A DNA stretch of 64,000 bases from CAZMHL01 sp045605445 (GTDB taxonomy: Bacteria; Bacillota; Clostridia; RGIG6154). The notes beneath the pieces are model-generated. The model was not told where the DNA came from and ran no database searches. It saw only the letters and a list, made by a program, of their open reading frames with translations. This document shows, in pieces, positions 52,855 through 61,363 of the stretch; the first letter of the stretch is position 1, and each line of letters opens with the position of its first letter. The stretch is taken from NCBI GenBank assembly GCA_045605445.1, contig JAZUPZ010000039.1, positions 1 to 64,000 on the forward strand, in the 5' to 3' direction. The position numbers and the translations under genes are program-made.

Positions 52855-54125
52855 GCAACAAAACTAAAATCACTGCCCCGAAAGGTACTCATGACGTTTT
52901 GCCTTCAGATATTCACATATGGCAGAAAATCGAACAGGATATGCTTAAAATTTCTTCTGATTACGGCTATAAAGAAATCAGATTCCCTACATTTGAACAT
53001 ACTGAACTTTTCAACAGAGGTGTAGGGGATACTACAGACGTTGTTCAGAAGGAAATGTATACCTTTAATGACAAGGGGGACAGAAGCATCACTCTAAGAC
53101 CGGAAGGGACAGCTTCTACAGTCAGAAGTTATATAGAAAACGGTTTGTCAAACTTACCGTTACCTGCCAAACTATGTTATTGTGTTTCGTGTTTCAGATA
53201 TGAAAGACCTCAGGCAGGAAGATACAGAGAGTTCAGACAGTTTGGTATAGAGAACTTCGGAAGTTCTTCGCCTTATACAGATGCCGAAATTATATCACTT
53301 GCAATCAATCTTCTTAATTCTGTTGGTGTAAAAGGATTATCTCTATACATAAACACCATAGGGTGTCCTGAATGCAGAAATAAATACAACTCTATTCTTA
53401 GAGAATTTCTTGAAAAGAACAAAAGCTCTATGTGTGAACTTTGTTCAGAAAGAATGTACAAAAATCCATTAAGAGTTCTTGATTGCAAAAATAAAAGTTG
53501 CCAGACAATAATTGCAAATGCTCCAAGTATTTCCGATGTACTTTGCGAAGAATGTAAAGAACATTTTGAAACGCTTAAAAATATTCTTACTTCAATCGGA
53601 ATAACATTCACGGTTGATACAGGTCTTGTAAGAGGTCTTGATTACTACACCAGAACTGTTTTTGAAGTAAAATCTGACGATGAAAGTACAGGTTCACAAT
53701 CCACTGTGTGCGGCGGTGGCAGATATGACGGTTTAGTTGAGCAGTTGGGAGGGGATAAAACCCCGGGAATAGGATTTTCTATCGGATTAGAAAGACTTGT
53801 TAATATTTTAAAAGCTCAGAATCTTGAAATAGGCAATCCATCAAAACCTAAAGTGTTCTTTGTTTCAATTGGAGAAGCAGCAAAACAAACAGCTTTTGAA
53901 CTTACTAACGTATTAAGATCTAACGGAATTTCTGCAGAATTTGACCATTTAGGAAGATCTGTAAAAGCTCAGATGAAATATGCTGACAAAATCAATTCTG
54001 AATATACAATGGTAATTGGTGATGATGAAATTTCGTCACAGTCAGCTCAGTTAAAAAATATGGCGAACGGGGAAGTAAAAACAGTTTATTTTAACGAATT
54101 TAAAGAAAATAAAAATATATTTTAA
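52851..54125 (+). CDS. hisS: Histidine--tRNA ligase
   Basis: Class II synthetase charging tRNA-His. Motif 1 region APKGTHDVLP, motif 2 SCFRYERPQAGRYREF and the HisA motif GLVRGLDYYTRTVFE are present, with a C-terminal anticodon-binding domain. A four-cysteine insertion (CPEC, CELC, CQTI, CEEC region around residues 170-240) is a clostridial-type zinc-binding insert. The start is TTG 52851, 8 nt after AGGAG. Length is 424 residues. aspS, its usual neighbour, is absent. Confidence 0.96.
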   Translation: MSNKTKITAPKGTHDVLPSDIHIWQKIEQDMLKISSDYGYKEIRFPTFEHTELFNRGVGDTTDVVQKEMYTFNDKGDRSITLRPEGTASTVRSYIENGLSNLPLPAKLCYCVSCFRYERPQAGRYREFRQFGIENFGSSSPYTDAEIISLAINLLNSVGVKGLSLYINTIGCPECRNKYNSILREFLEKNKSSMCELCSERMYKNPLRVLDCKNKSCQTIIANAPSISDVLCEECKEHFETLKNILTSIGITFTVDTGLVRGLDYYTRTVFEVKSDDESTGSQSTVCGGGRYDGLVEQLGGDKTPGIGFSIGLERLVNILKAQNLEIGNPSKPKVFFVSIGEAAKQTAFELTNVLRSNGISAEFDHLGRSVKAQMKYADKINSEYTMVIGDDEISSQSAQLKNMANGEVKTVYFNEFKENKNIF

Positions 54126-54141
54126 AAAATTAAAATAACTA

Positions 54142-54170
54142 TTGCATTTTTAATAATTTTATGATATAAT
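54142..54170 (+). promoter_or_regulatory. Sigma-A promoter of rpmE
   Basis: TTGCAT (54142-54147), a 17-bp spacer and TATAAT (54165-54170), 37 bp before the start codon. Confidence 0.75.
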
Positions 54171-54206
54171 ACCAAATGTTGTATTAACAGAAAGAGGTGA
54201 AATCAA

Positions 54207-54410
54207 ATGAGAGAAGGAATCCATCCTAATTATGAAGTAGCTACAGTTAAATGTGCATGTGGCTCAACATTTGAAACACGTTCTACAAAAGGAGATATCA
54301 GCGTCGAAGTTTGTTCAAACTGCCATCCGTTCTTTACTGGCAAACAGAAGTTGGTTGATGCCGGTGGTCGTGTAGAAAAATTCAGAAAGAAATTTAATCT
54401 CGACAAGTAA
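54207..54410 (+). CDS. rpmE: 50S ribosomal protein L31, zinc-binding (C+) form
   Basis: A 67-residue ribosomal protein with four zinc-ligand cysteines: KCACGS and VCSNCHPF, followed by TGKQKLVDAGGRVEKF. Only this C+ form is in the window. Monocistronic between its promoter and a strong terminator. Confidence 0.97.
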   Translation: MREGIHPNYEVATVKCACGSTFETRSTKGDISVEVCSNCHPFFTGKQKLVDAGGRVEKFRKKFNLDK

Positions 54411-54430
54411 TTCAGGATTAACAAATAATT

Positions 54431-54458
54431 ACGCAATGCATCTGCATTGCGTTTTTTA
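54431..54458 (+). terminator. Rho-independent terminator of rpmE
   Basis: ACGCAATGCA (54431-54440) and TGCATTGCGT (54443-54452) form a near-perfect stem followed by TTTTTT. Confidence 0.9.
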
Positions 54459-54497
54459 TTTACTTTTTTAGTAAGGGAGAGAGGTTAATTTTAATAC

Positions 54498-54526
54498 TTG
54501 ACATAGGATAAAATTTGTGATACAAT
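54498..54526 (+). promoter_or_regulatory. Promoter of the Xer-type recombinase gene
   Basis: TTGACA (54498-54503), a 17-bp spacer and TACAAT (54521-54526). The -10 and the predicted start site overlap a perfect inverted repeat (54523-54554). Confidence 0.8.
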
Positions 54527-54554
54527 TATACAAAATAAAGATTTTGTATAATTG
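54523..54554. repeat. Perfect 14-bp inverted repeat ahead of the recombinase gene
   Basis: CAATTATACAAAAT (54523-54536), spacer AAAG, then ATTTTGTATAATTG (54541-54554). The repeat ends where the ribosome binding site GGGGTGAGG begins, 12 bp before the ATG. It could be a repressor operator, a 5' hairpin or a binding site of the recombinase itself. Confidence 0.85.
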
Positions 54555-54566
54555 GGGTGAGGTCTT

Positions 54567-55526
54567 ATGGAGTTTAAAATTATGCATTGTCCTGCGGTTT
54601 ACAGAGAATTTCTTACTTATCTGCAAACTATCAAATCAAAATCTATTACCACGATTTCGGAATATGCTTTAGATTTGAATATATTTTTTAAATTTATGAA
54701 AATGAAATTTTCTTTAACTAATGAATCTGATCTTGATAAAATTGATATTACAGATCTTGATATTGAATTTGTAAAGCAAATTAAATTAACAGATATATAT
54801 GAATATTTATCATATATGAGTTCAGAAAGAAACAACTCTGCTAAAACACGTTCAAGAAAAGTTGCTTGCCTGAGAAGTTATTTTAAATATATGACAAATA
54901 AAGCAAAATATCTTTCTGATAATCCCGCTAAAGATTTAGAATCACCAAAATTAAAACAGTCCCTTCCAAGATACCTTTCTCTTGAAGAATCAAAAAAAAT
55001 GCTTTCAAGTATTCCTCGTGATGAAAATTACGCCAGAAATTATGCTATAGTAACACTTTTTTTGAATTGCGGCTTGCGATTGTCAGAGCTTGTAAATATA
55101 AATATAAATGATATTAAAGAAGAAATTCTTGTTGTTACAGGTAAAGGAAACAAAGAAAGATCTCTTTATTTAAACAAAGCTTGCAAAAACGCTATAAACG
55201 GATATCTGAAAGTTCGCCCGGTTGATAACGTTAAAGATAAAAATGCTTTATTTTTAAGCAAAAGACTACAAAGAATCAGTAATAAAACTGTTCAATGGTT
55301 AATAAAAAAGTGTTTTGAATCAGCAGGAATTGATAAAACAAAGTATTCTGTTCACAAATTAAGACATACAGCTGCAACACTTATGTATAAATATGGAAAT
55401 ACTGACCTTAGAACATTACAAGAAATACTCGGGCACGAGCAACTATCTACTACACAAATTTACACTCACGTTGATAACACCTCTAAAAAAGATGCGCTGA
55501 ACAATAACCCTTTAGCTGATATATAA
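54567..55526 (+). CDS. xerC: Tyrosine recombinase, XerC/XerD type
   Basis: A 319-residue tyrosine recombinase. An N-terminal SAM-like core-binding domain (about residues 8-125) precedes the catalytic domain. The residues expected for catalysis are visible: Arg in GLRLSEL, Lys in GKGNKER, HKLRHTAAT (HxxR), His in GHEQLSTT and the Tyr nucleophile in TQIYTH. Domain size fits the chromosomal Xer proteins rather than phage integrases, and no other mobile genes are near. Which of XerC or XerD it is, or a stand-alone Xer, cannot be settled here. It ends at a convergent terminator. Confidence 0.85.
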   Translation: MEFKIMHCPAVYREFLTYLQTIKSKSITTISEYALDLNIFFKFMKMKFSLTNESDLDKIDITDLDIEFVKQIKLTDIYEYLSYMSSERNNSAKTRSRKVACLRSYFKYMTNKAKYLSDNPAKDLESPKLKQSLPRYLSLEESKKMLSSIPRDENYARNYAIVTLFLNCGLRLSELVNININDIKEEILVVTGKGNKERSLYLNKACKNAINGYLKVRPVDNVKDKNALFLSKRLQRISNKTVQWLIKKCFESAGIDKTKYSVHKLRHTAATLMYKYGNTDLRTLQEILGHEQLSTTQIYTHVDNTSKKDALNNNPLADI

Positions 55527-55534
55527 TTAAAAAA

Positions 55535-55571
55535 CAACCCCTCTCCTACCAAAACGTAGAAAAGGGGTTTA
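55535..55571. terminator. Bidirectional terminator between recombinase gene and galE
   Basis: AACCCCT (55536-55542) pairs with AGGGGTT (55563-55569), with an inner CTAC/GTAG stem (55546-55549 with 55556-55559). Downstream is T-rich on both strands. It separates the two converging gene blocks. Confidence 0.85.
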
Positions 55572-55577
55572 ATTATT

Positions 55578-56591
55578 TTACTGGTTATATCCGTTAGGAT
55601 TATTTTTTTGCCAATTCCATGTATCTTTGCACATATCGTATAACGAATGTGTCGCTTTAAAACCGATTTCAACTTCGGCTTTTGTAGTATCAGCATAACA
55701 AGCGGCAACATCTCCCGGGCGTCTGTCAACAATCTTATATTTTACATCTATTCCTGATGCTTCTGAGAAAGCTTTAACCATTTCAAGAACAGAATATCCT
55801 GTACCGGTACCAAGATTGTACACAACTACACCAACATGATTTTTAATTTTATCAAGAGCTTTTAAATGACCGTTAGCAAGATCAACAACGTGTATATAAT
55901 CTCTTACGCCTGTTCCGTCTTTGGTATTATAATCGTTGCCAAAAACTGACAAACATTCAAGTTTTCCTACAGCTACCTGGGATATATACGGCATAAGATT
56001 GTTTGGAATTCCGGAAGGGTCCTCTCCTATTGTCCCGCTTATATGAGCACCAACAGGATTAAAATATCTTAAGATTGCTATATCCCACTCATTATCTGAT
56101 GTGTATAAGTCTTTAAGTATGTACTCTATAGTAAGCTTTGTCTGACCGTAAGGATTTGTACAAGACAGTGGAAAATCTTCTTTAATTGGCACAGTGTGAG
56201 GATCACCGTAAACAGTAGCCGAAGAACTGAAAACAAGTTTTTTTACATTATGTTTTGACATTATGTCACACAGGTTTAAAGTTCCGGTTATGTTGTTATG
56301 ATAATATTTCAACGGAAGTCGAACACTTTCTCCAACCGCTTTAAGACCTGCAAAATGAATTACGGCATCAATCTGATTCTCTTCAAAAACCTTTTCTGTA
56401 CCTTCGTAATCAAGCAAGTCAGTTTTATAAAATTTGAAATCTTTCCCTGTTATTTTTTTTACTCTGTTTAATGATTCTTCACAGCTGTTATCAAGATTAT
56501 CGAGAACAACTATTTCGTATCCTTGTTCAAGTAATTGTACACAAGTATGACTTCCGATATATCCGGCACCGCCGGTAACTAATATTTTCAT
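55578..56591 (-). CDS. galE: UDP-glucose 4-epimerase
   Basis: Interconverts UDP-glucose and UDP-galactose for Leloir metabolism and glycan synthesis. NAD-binding GGAGYIGSH starts at residue 7, the catalytic Ser is in SSSATVYG, and Tyr and Lys in NPYGQTKLT. The RYFNPVGAH and GDGVRDYIHV-like TGVRDYIHVVDLA segments complete the family pattern. Length is 337 residues. No other gal genes adjoin it. It is the last gene of a five-gene minus-strand run beginning with nifS. Confidence 0.96.
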   Translation of the reverse strand: MKILVTGGAGYIGSHTCVQLLEQGYEIVVLDNLDNSCEESLNRVKKITGKDFKFYKTDLLDYEGTEKVFEENQIDAVIHFAGLKAVGESVRLPLKYYHNNITGTLNLCDIMSKHNVKKLVFSSSATVYGDPHTVPIKEDFPLSCTNPYGQTKLTIEYILKDLYTSDNEWDIAILRYFNPVGAHISGTIGEDPSGIPNNLMPYISQVAVGKLECLSVFGNDYNTKDGTGVRDYIHVVDLANGHLKALDKIKNHVGVVVYNLGTGTGYSVLEMVKAFSEASGIDVKYKIVDRRPGDVAACYADTTKAEVEIGFKATHSLYDMCKDTWNWQKNNPNGYNQ

Positions 56592-56602
56592 ATTAAACTC
56601 CT

Positions 56603-57073
56603 TTATTCAATAACAATTTCCTTAATTTTCTGTACAACAAGAGGTCTGTCCATATAATTGCATTCAACATTGGCGATTTCATCAACAACATCCATACCTT
56701 CTACAACTTTACCGAAAGCGGCGTATTGTCCGTCGAGGTGTGGCGCATCCTGATGCATAATAAAGAACTGAGAACCTGCTGAATCAGGGTTCATAGCTCT
56801 TGCCATAGAAATAACGCCTCTTGTGTGTTTTAAGTTGTTAGCAACGCCATTTGCTGCGAATTCCCCCTTAATCTGATAACCGGGACCTCCTGTGCCGGTG
56901 CCATCAGGACATCCACCCTGAATCATAAATCCTTTTATTACTCTGTGAAAAATAAGACCGTTATAAAATTTTTCACGAACAAGCTTTACGAAATTTTCAA
57001 CTGTAATAGGTGCAGTTTCAGGATAAAGCTCAAGTTTGATTTCTTTTCCGTTTTCCATTGTAATCTTAATCAT
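56603..57073 (-). CDS. Peptidyl-prolyl cis-trans isomerase, cyclophilin type
   Basis: A 156-residue cytoplasmic cyclophilin with no signal peptide. The active-site stretches FHRVIKGFMIQGG, AMARAMNPDSAGSQFFI and AFGKVVEGMDVVD are present. It catalyses proline isomerisation in folding. It overlaps cinA by 4 bp and lies 11 bp before galE. Confidence 0.94.
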   Translation of the reverse strand: MIKITMENGKEIKLELYPETAPITVENFVKLVREKFYNGLIFHRVIKGFMIQGGCPDGTGTGGPGYQIKGEFAANGVANNLKHTRGVISMARAMNPDSAGSQFFIMHQDAPHLDGQYAAFGKVVEGMDVVDEIANVECNYMDRPLVVQKIKEIVIE

Positions 57074-58305
57074 AATTCTTCTCCTTTTAATAATAATCTT
57101 ATTAAATTTAATGCGTGAGACGCAGCATTATTCCTTATTCTGTCTCTGTTACCCCTTAGTAACAACTCTTTAACAAATGTTTTCCCCTTATAATATACTC
57201 CAATATATACGGTTCCTACCGGTTTTTGAGGTGTTCCGCCTCCCGGACCTGCAATTCCTGTAACAGATACACACACATCCGAACCTGATATTTTATAAAG
57301 TCCTTCAGCCATTTCAACTGCAGTTTTCTCGCTGTACTCAGTATAATTATCAATAGTTTCTTTTTTAACGCCTAAAATTTTATTTTTAGACTCATTTGAG
57401 TACGTTATATAACTTTCTTTCAAAACTTCAGAAGCACCCGGTACACTGCCGATTTTTGACGCCAAAAGACCACATGTGCAAGATTCTGCAAATGAAATAG
57501 TTAGTTTCTTTTCTTGTAAAAGCTTAACAAGATTTCCTTCCATCGTTTCATTGTCATAGCCAAAAACTCCGGAAGTAAGAATATTTTCGATTTTATCCAC
57601 TGTTTCATTTATCATATAAAAAGCTTCATTTTCATTTTTTGCTTTAGCTGTTACTCTCAGGTGAGTTTCAGTTTCTTTTGCATATGGTGCAATTGTAGGA
57701 TTTGTCTGACTTTCTATAAGACTTTTTATTTTGTACTCTGTTGCTGATTCACCTAACCCAAACACCTTTACAAATTTTGAACATATAATCTCATCAGATA
57801 ATGAAGAAAGGTAAGGCACAAGACTTTCTTTAAACATAGGAATCAATTCCGAAGGCGGTCCGGGCAAAACAGCAATATGTTTGTTGTTTTTAGCAATAAT
57901 AAACCCCGGAGCTGTACCGTTATTATTCTTCATAATTATGGCATTTTCAGGAATATATGCCTGTTTTTTATTTGTTGGAGCCATATTTCTTTTTTTAAAG
58001 TGCTCAACAATTCTGTCATAACTCTCCTGATGAAATACAAGCGGCAGACCAACAGATTCGGCTGTTACTTCTCTTGTTATATCATCATCAGTCGGACCAA
58101 GACCTCCTGTAACTATAAGTAAGTCGCATCTTGTAAGAGCTAATCTTATCATTTCAGAAAGTCTTGATTTATTATCTCCTACAATGGTTTGAAAGAAAAC
58201 GTCAATCCCAAGATGAGAAATCTGTTCTGATAAAAACTGAGCATTTGTATTTAGTATATTACCAAGCAAAAGTTCAGTACCAACGTTAATAATTTCACAA
58301 GTCAA
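57070..58305 (-). CDS. cinA: CinA family protein (competence/damage-inducible, NMN amidohydrolase)
   Basis: Two domains: a MoaB/MogA-like N-terminal domain (VGTELLLGNILNTNAQFL, TGGLGPTDDDITRE) and a C-terminal PncC-like domain (SFAESCTCGLLASKIGSVPGAS cut at the Ser, and VTGIAGPGGGTPQKPVG). The family recycles NMN by deamidation and may hydrolyse ADP-ribose or NAD derivatives. Length is 411 residues. In Bacillus cinA precedes recA, but here it sits between thiI and a cyclophilin gene. The link to NAD recycling fits pncB in the window. Confidence 0.93.
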   Translation of the reverse strand: MTCEIINVGTELLLGNILNTNAQFLSEQISHLGIDVFFQTIVGDNKSRLSEMIRLALTRCDLLIVTGGLGPTDDDITREVTAESVGLPLVFHQESYDRIVEHFKKRNMAPTNKKQAYIPENAIIMKNNNGTAPGFIIAKNNKHIAVLPGPPSELIPMFKESLVPYLSSLSDEIICSKFVKVFGLGESATEYKIKSLIESQTNPTIAPYAKETETHLRVTAKAKNENEAFYMINETVDKIENILTSGVFGYDNETMEGNLVKLLQEKKLTISFAESCTCGLLASKIGSVPGASEVLKESYITYSNESKNKILGVKKETIDNYTEYSEKTAVEMAEGLYKISGSDVCVSVTGIAGPGGGTPQKPVGTVYIGVYYKGKTFVKELLLRGNRDRIRNNAASHALNLIRLLLKGEEL

Positions 58306-58313
58306 AATATCAC

Positions 58314-59483
58314 CTACGGTTCAATATCAATGATTTCTAAATTTTCAAGTGAATCATTTACCAGTTTTTCAATATCAAGATTTTCTTCTGATTTTTCTAT
58401 TCTTGAAAGTATAGGTTTAATATCAGGATGCTTTGGAACAAAAACCGTGCAACAATCCTCATAAGGTAATATTGACGTTTCGAATGTATTAATTTTTCTT
58501 GAAATCTCAACAATTTCATCCTTATCCATAGCTATAAGAGGTCTGATAACAGGAATATTGGCAGCTTTATCTGTTACAGCAAGACTTTCAAGGGTCTGAC
58601 TTGCCACCTGACCTATACTTTCTCCGGTTATAAGTGCAGTCGATTTATGCTTAACTGCAATTTTCTCCGCGATCTGCATCATTATTCTTCGCATTATAAT
58701 AGTAAGCTGCTCGTGAGGACATTTTTCATAAATTTCAAGTTGAGGCATTGTAAAATTAACTATATACAATTTATAAGGACCTGTATATTCAGCAATATAT
58801 TTTGCAAGTTTCACAACCTTTTCCTTTGCACGCTCGCTTGTATAAGGGGGCGATGCAAAATGAACAGCATCAATTTTTACTCCCCTTTTAGCTGTCATAT
58901 ACCCCGCAACAGGACTGTCTATTCCTCCGGATAATAAAAGAGTTGCTTTCCCGTTACTTCCAATAGGCATTCCGCCTGCTCCTTTAATTCTACCAGCATG
59001 AACATATGCAGCATAATCTCTGATTTCGGTGTATATTACAATATCAGGATTATGCACATCCACTTTCAGATGTGGAAACGCATTTAAAATTACAGCACCC
59101 ATTTGTGCATTGATTTCAGGACTTTTCAACGGAAACTTTTTATCTGAACGTCTGCTTTCGCATTTAAAGGTCTTTACGCCATCTAACTTATCCTTCAGAT
59201 ATTCAGCTGCATTTTCTTTTATATAATCAATATCTTTTTCAAATTCACCGGCAATAACAACACTTACTATTCCGAAAATCTTTTTTAGTTTTCTCAAAGC
59301 TTTTTCCTGATTAAAACCATCTTCGGGAATTACATAAACTGTGGACTGGGCGTTCATAAGTTTGTATTTGCCGCAATCAGTAACTGTCTGATAAATATTA
59401 TCTACTAATCTTTTTTCAAACTTCGCTCTGTTCAACCCTTTTAATACAACTTCACCGAGTTTGAGCAATATTACTTCTTTCAT
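58314..59483 (-). CDS. thiI: tRNA uracil 4-sulfurtransferase ThiI
   Basis: Makes 4-thiouridine at position 8 of tRNA and may supply sulfur for thiamine thiazole. An N-terminal ferredoxin-like plus THUMP region (about residues 1-165) precedes the PP-loop ATPase domain with LLSGGIDSPVAGYM. There is no C-terminal rhodanese domain, as usual in Bacillota, where the neighbouring desulfurase donates sulfur directly. Length is 389 residues. nifS is 2 bp upstream. Confidence 0.95.
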   Translation of the reverse strand: MKEVILLKLGEVVLKGLNRAKFEKRLVDNIYQTVTDCGKYKLMNAQSTVYVIPEDGFNQEKALRKLKKIFGIVSVVIAGEFEKDIDYIKENAAEYLKDKLDGVKTFKCESRRSDKKFPLKSPEINAQMGAVILNAFPHLKVDVHNPDIVIYTEIRDYAAYVHAGRIKGAGGMPIGSNGKATLLLSGGIDSPVAGYMTAKRGVKIDAVHFASPPYTSERAKEKVVKLAKYIAEYTGPYKLYIVNFTMPQLEIYEKCPHEQLTIIMRRIMMQIAEKIAVKHKSTALITGESIGQVASQTLESLAVTDKAANIPVIRPLIAMDKDEIVEISRKINTFETSILPYEDCCTVFVPKHPDIKPILSRIEKSEENLDIEKLVNDSLENLEIIDIEP

Positions 59484-59485
59484 AA

Positions 59486-60616
59486 TTATCTCCTTTTAAA
59501 TCTTCTTAAAAAAGTTACTCCCTCTTTGATCTGTTCAACAGCAAAATCAACTTCTTTCTTTGTGTTCTTGTAGGAAAAACTGAATCTTACGGCACCTTCA
59601 GCTAAATTTCTTTCAATACCCATTGACTCCAGAACGTAGCTTATTTTGGTTGATTTTGAGTTACAGGCAGATCCTGTAGAAACATATATTCCTTTTTCGG
59701 CCAGGAAATGCATAAGAACCTCTCCTCTTATTCCTGAAAAAGAAACATTTAATATATTGGTGGTTGATTTTCCATTGAAACATATATCATCAATATTTTT
59801 GGAAAGTTTTTCTTTAAAATATTCAACAAGACAAGAAATGTACTTCAAATCATTGTTTTTGTTTTCTTGCATTATTTGAACAGATTTTGAAAAAGCTGAA
59901 ATTGCAGGCGTATTTTGCGTTCCTGAACGCATATTAAACTCCTGACCGCCTCCAAAAACGATATTATTGATTTTAGTGCCTTTTTTTATATACAATGCGC
60001 CTACACCTTTTGGACCATGAATTTTATGGGCTGAAACAGAGATTAAATCTGCATTCAGATCTTTAAAATCAACTTTTCCATATGCCTGAACGGCGTCAGT
60101 ATGAATATATGCATTTTTAGCAACCGCTTTAATTTTGCTTACAGGCTGTACACATCCCGTTTCATTGTTGACCAGCATAATACTGATAAGGGTTGTATCA
60201 TTGCGAACTGCCCCGGCAAGCTGCTCTAAGTTAATTATTCCATTTTCGTCAGCATCAATATATGTAACTTCAAACCCTCTTTTTTCAAGAAATTCAAATG
60301 TATTAAGAACAGCATGATGTTCTATTCTGGAGGTTATCAGATGCTTTCCTGCGCGTTCCCGTGCAAATGCAGTACCAAGTATGGCAATATTATCACTTTC
60401 TGTTCCGCCGGAAGTAAATATAATTTCATCTTCATTAGCATAAAATGAATCAGCAATAATTTTTCTTGCATTGTTAAGAATCTTTTCAGCAGCAAGACCA
60501 CCGCTATGCAACGAAGAAGGATTTTCATAGCACGTTTTTGATATATTTATGTATTCTTTTAGTGCTTCATCATAAATTGGGGTTGTAGCACTGTTATCAA
60601 AATAAATTTTACTCAA
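59486..60616 (-). CDS. nifS: Cysteine desulfurase (NifS/NifZ type)
   Basis: PLP enzyme releasing sulfur from cysteine, almost certainly the donor for ThiI next to it. The PLP lysine is in SAHKIHGPKG, the catalytic cysteine loop is TGSACNSKS, and EHHAVLN and FTSGGTESDN are the usual landmarks. Length is 376 residues. A longer in-frame start exists at 60694, but TTG 60616 lies 8 nt after AAAGGAG and gives the usual KIYFDNSATTP N-terminus. It heads the operon nifS, thiI, cinA, ppi, galE. Confidence 0.94.
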   Translation of the reverse strand: MSKIYFDNSATTPIYDEALKEYINISKTCYENPSSLHSGGLAAEKILNNARKIIADSFYANEDEIIFTSGGTESDNIAILGTAFARERAGKHLITSRIEHHAVLNTFEFLEKRGFEVTYIDADENGIINLEQLAGAVRNDTTLISIMLVNNETGCVQPVSKIKAVAKNAYIHTDAVQAYGKVDFKDLNADLISVSAHKIHGPKGVGALYIKKGTKINNIVFGGGQEFNMRSGTQNTPAISAFSKSVQIMQENKNNDLKYISCLVEYFKEKLSKNIDDICFNGKSTTNILNVSFSGIRGEVLMHFLAEKGIYVSTGSACNSKSTKISYVLESMGIERNLAEGAVRFSFSYKNTKKEVDFAVEQIKEGVTFLRRFKRR

Positions 60617-60631
60617 AGCAAAGACTCCTTT

Positions 60632-60670
60632 TATGGTAATAATTTTACCATAGTCCTTACTTATTTTCAA
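60632..60670 (-). promoter_or_regulatory. Promoter and palindromic operator of the nifS operon
   Basis: On the minus strand TTGAAA (60670-60665), a 17-bp spacer and TAAAAT (60647-60642). A perfect inverted repeat TATGGTAA-5-TTACCATA (60632-60639 with 60645-60652) covers the -10, the position of a repressor operator. An Rrf2/IscR-like or cysteine-responsive regulator is a reasonable guess only. Confidence 0.75.
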
Positions 60671-60682
60671 GAAGATAAAGCA

Positions 60683-60708
60683 AAATATCACCATTTAAGG
60701 TGATATTT
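60683..60708 (-). terminator. Hairpin at the end of sigF
   Basis: A 10-bp stem (60708-60699 with 60692-60683, loop of 6) overlaps the sigF stop codon. A short T-rich segment (TTTTGCTTTATC) follows. A modest terminator separating sigF from the nifS operon. Confidence 0.6.
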
Positions 60709-61363
60709 ATACATAATTTTTCATTAAATCTATAGCTCTTTTTTCTATTCTTGATACCTGAACCTGAGAAAGCTTCATAACATTTGCAACCTGTTGTTGT
60801 GTACAATCATGAAAAAATCTGAGAATAATTACATTTTTGCTTCTTTCATCAAGCTTGTCAATCAGTTCCTGTATGTAGATTTTTTCTTCAACTTGCATAT
60901 CTTCAGAACTTCTGAGTAAATCTACAACATAAAGACTATCGTCATCTCCGATTGTGTCATATATAGACTGTTGATAAATTACCGAGTCAATAGCGCTGAT
61001 AACATCTTCTTCTGTAAGCCCCGTATCAATACATATTTCAGACAAATTCGCTTCACGACCAAGACTTTGTTTCAACTTTTCTTTTGATCTGTTAACCCTG
61101 CCATGCATCTCCTTTAATTTTCTTGATACCTTTATCATTCCATCGTCTCTTAAAAAACGTTTTATTTCTCCAATAATAAGACTGACAGCGTAAGTTGAAA
61201 ATTTATATCCGAGTTTTTCATCAAATTTTTCGGCAGCTTTTATGAGACCAATTGAGCCAATTTGCACTAAATCATCATACTCAACTCCACGATTTAAAAA
61301 TTTTTTCGCCATAGAGTAAACAAGTCCCATATTCTTATTTACTATTATTTCTGTTTTATCCAT
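60707..61363 (-). CDS. sigF: RNA polymerase sigma-F, forespore-specific
   Basis: First forespore sigma factor, held inactive by SpoIIAB until septation. The 218-residue protein has region 2 (FLNRGVEYDDLVQIGSIGL, KFSTYAVSLIIGEIKRFLRDDG), region 3 (VSRKLKEMHGRVNRSKEKL) and region 4 with the helix-turn-helix TQQQVANVMKLSQVQVSRIE. It is about 35 residues shorter than Bacillus SigF, mainly at the N-terminus before NKNMGLVYS. ATG 61363 is preferred. A GTG at 61372 is the only longer option. It overlaps spoIIAB by 8 bp. Confidence 0.93.
   Translation of the reverse strand: MDKTEIIVNKNMGLVYSMAKKFLNRGVEYDDLVQIGSIGLIKAAEKFDEKLGYKFSTYAVSLIIGEIKRFLRDDGMIKVSRKLKEMHGRVNRSKEKLKQSLGREANLSEICIDTGLTEEDVISAIDSVIYQQSIYDTIGDDDSLYVVDLLRSSEDMQVEEKIYIQELIDKLDERSKNVIILRFFHDCTQQQVANVMKLSQVQVSRIEKRAIDLMKNYV

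Noticed and set aside
54567..55526. Recombinase as the integrase of a genomic island
   Set aside because: Its size fits chromosomal Xer proteins, flanking genes are housekeeping and no att repeats or phage genes are nearby.
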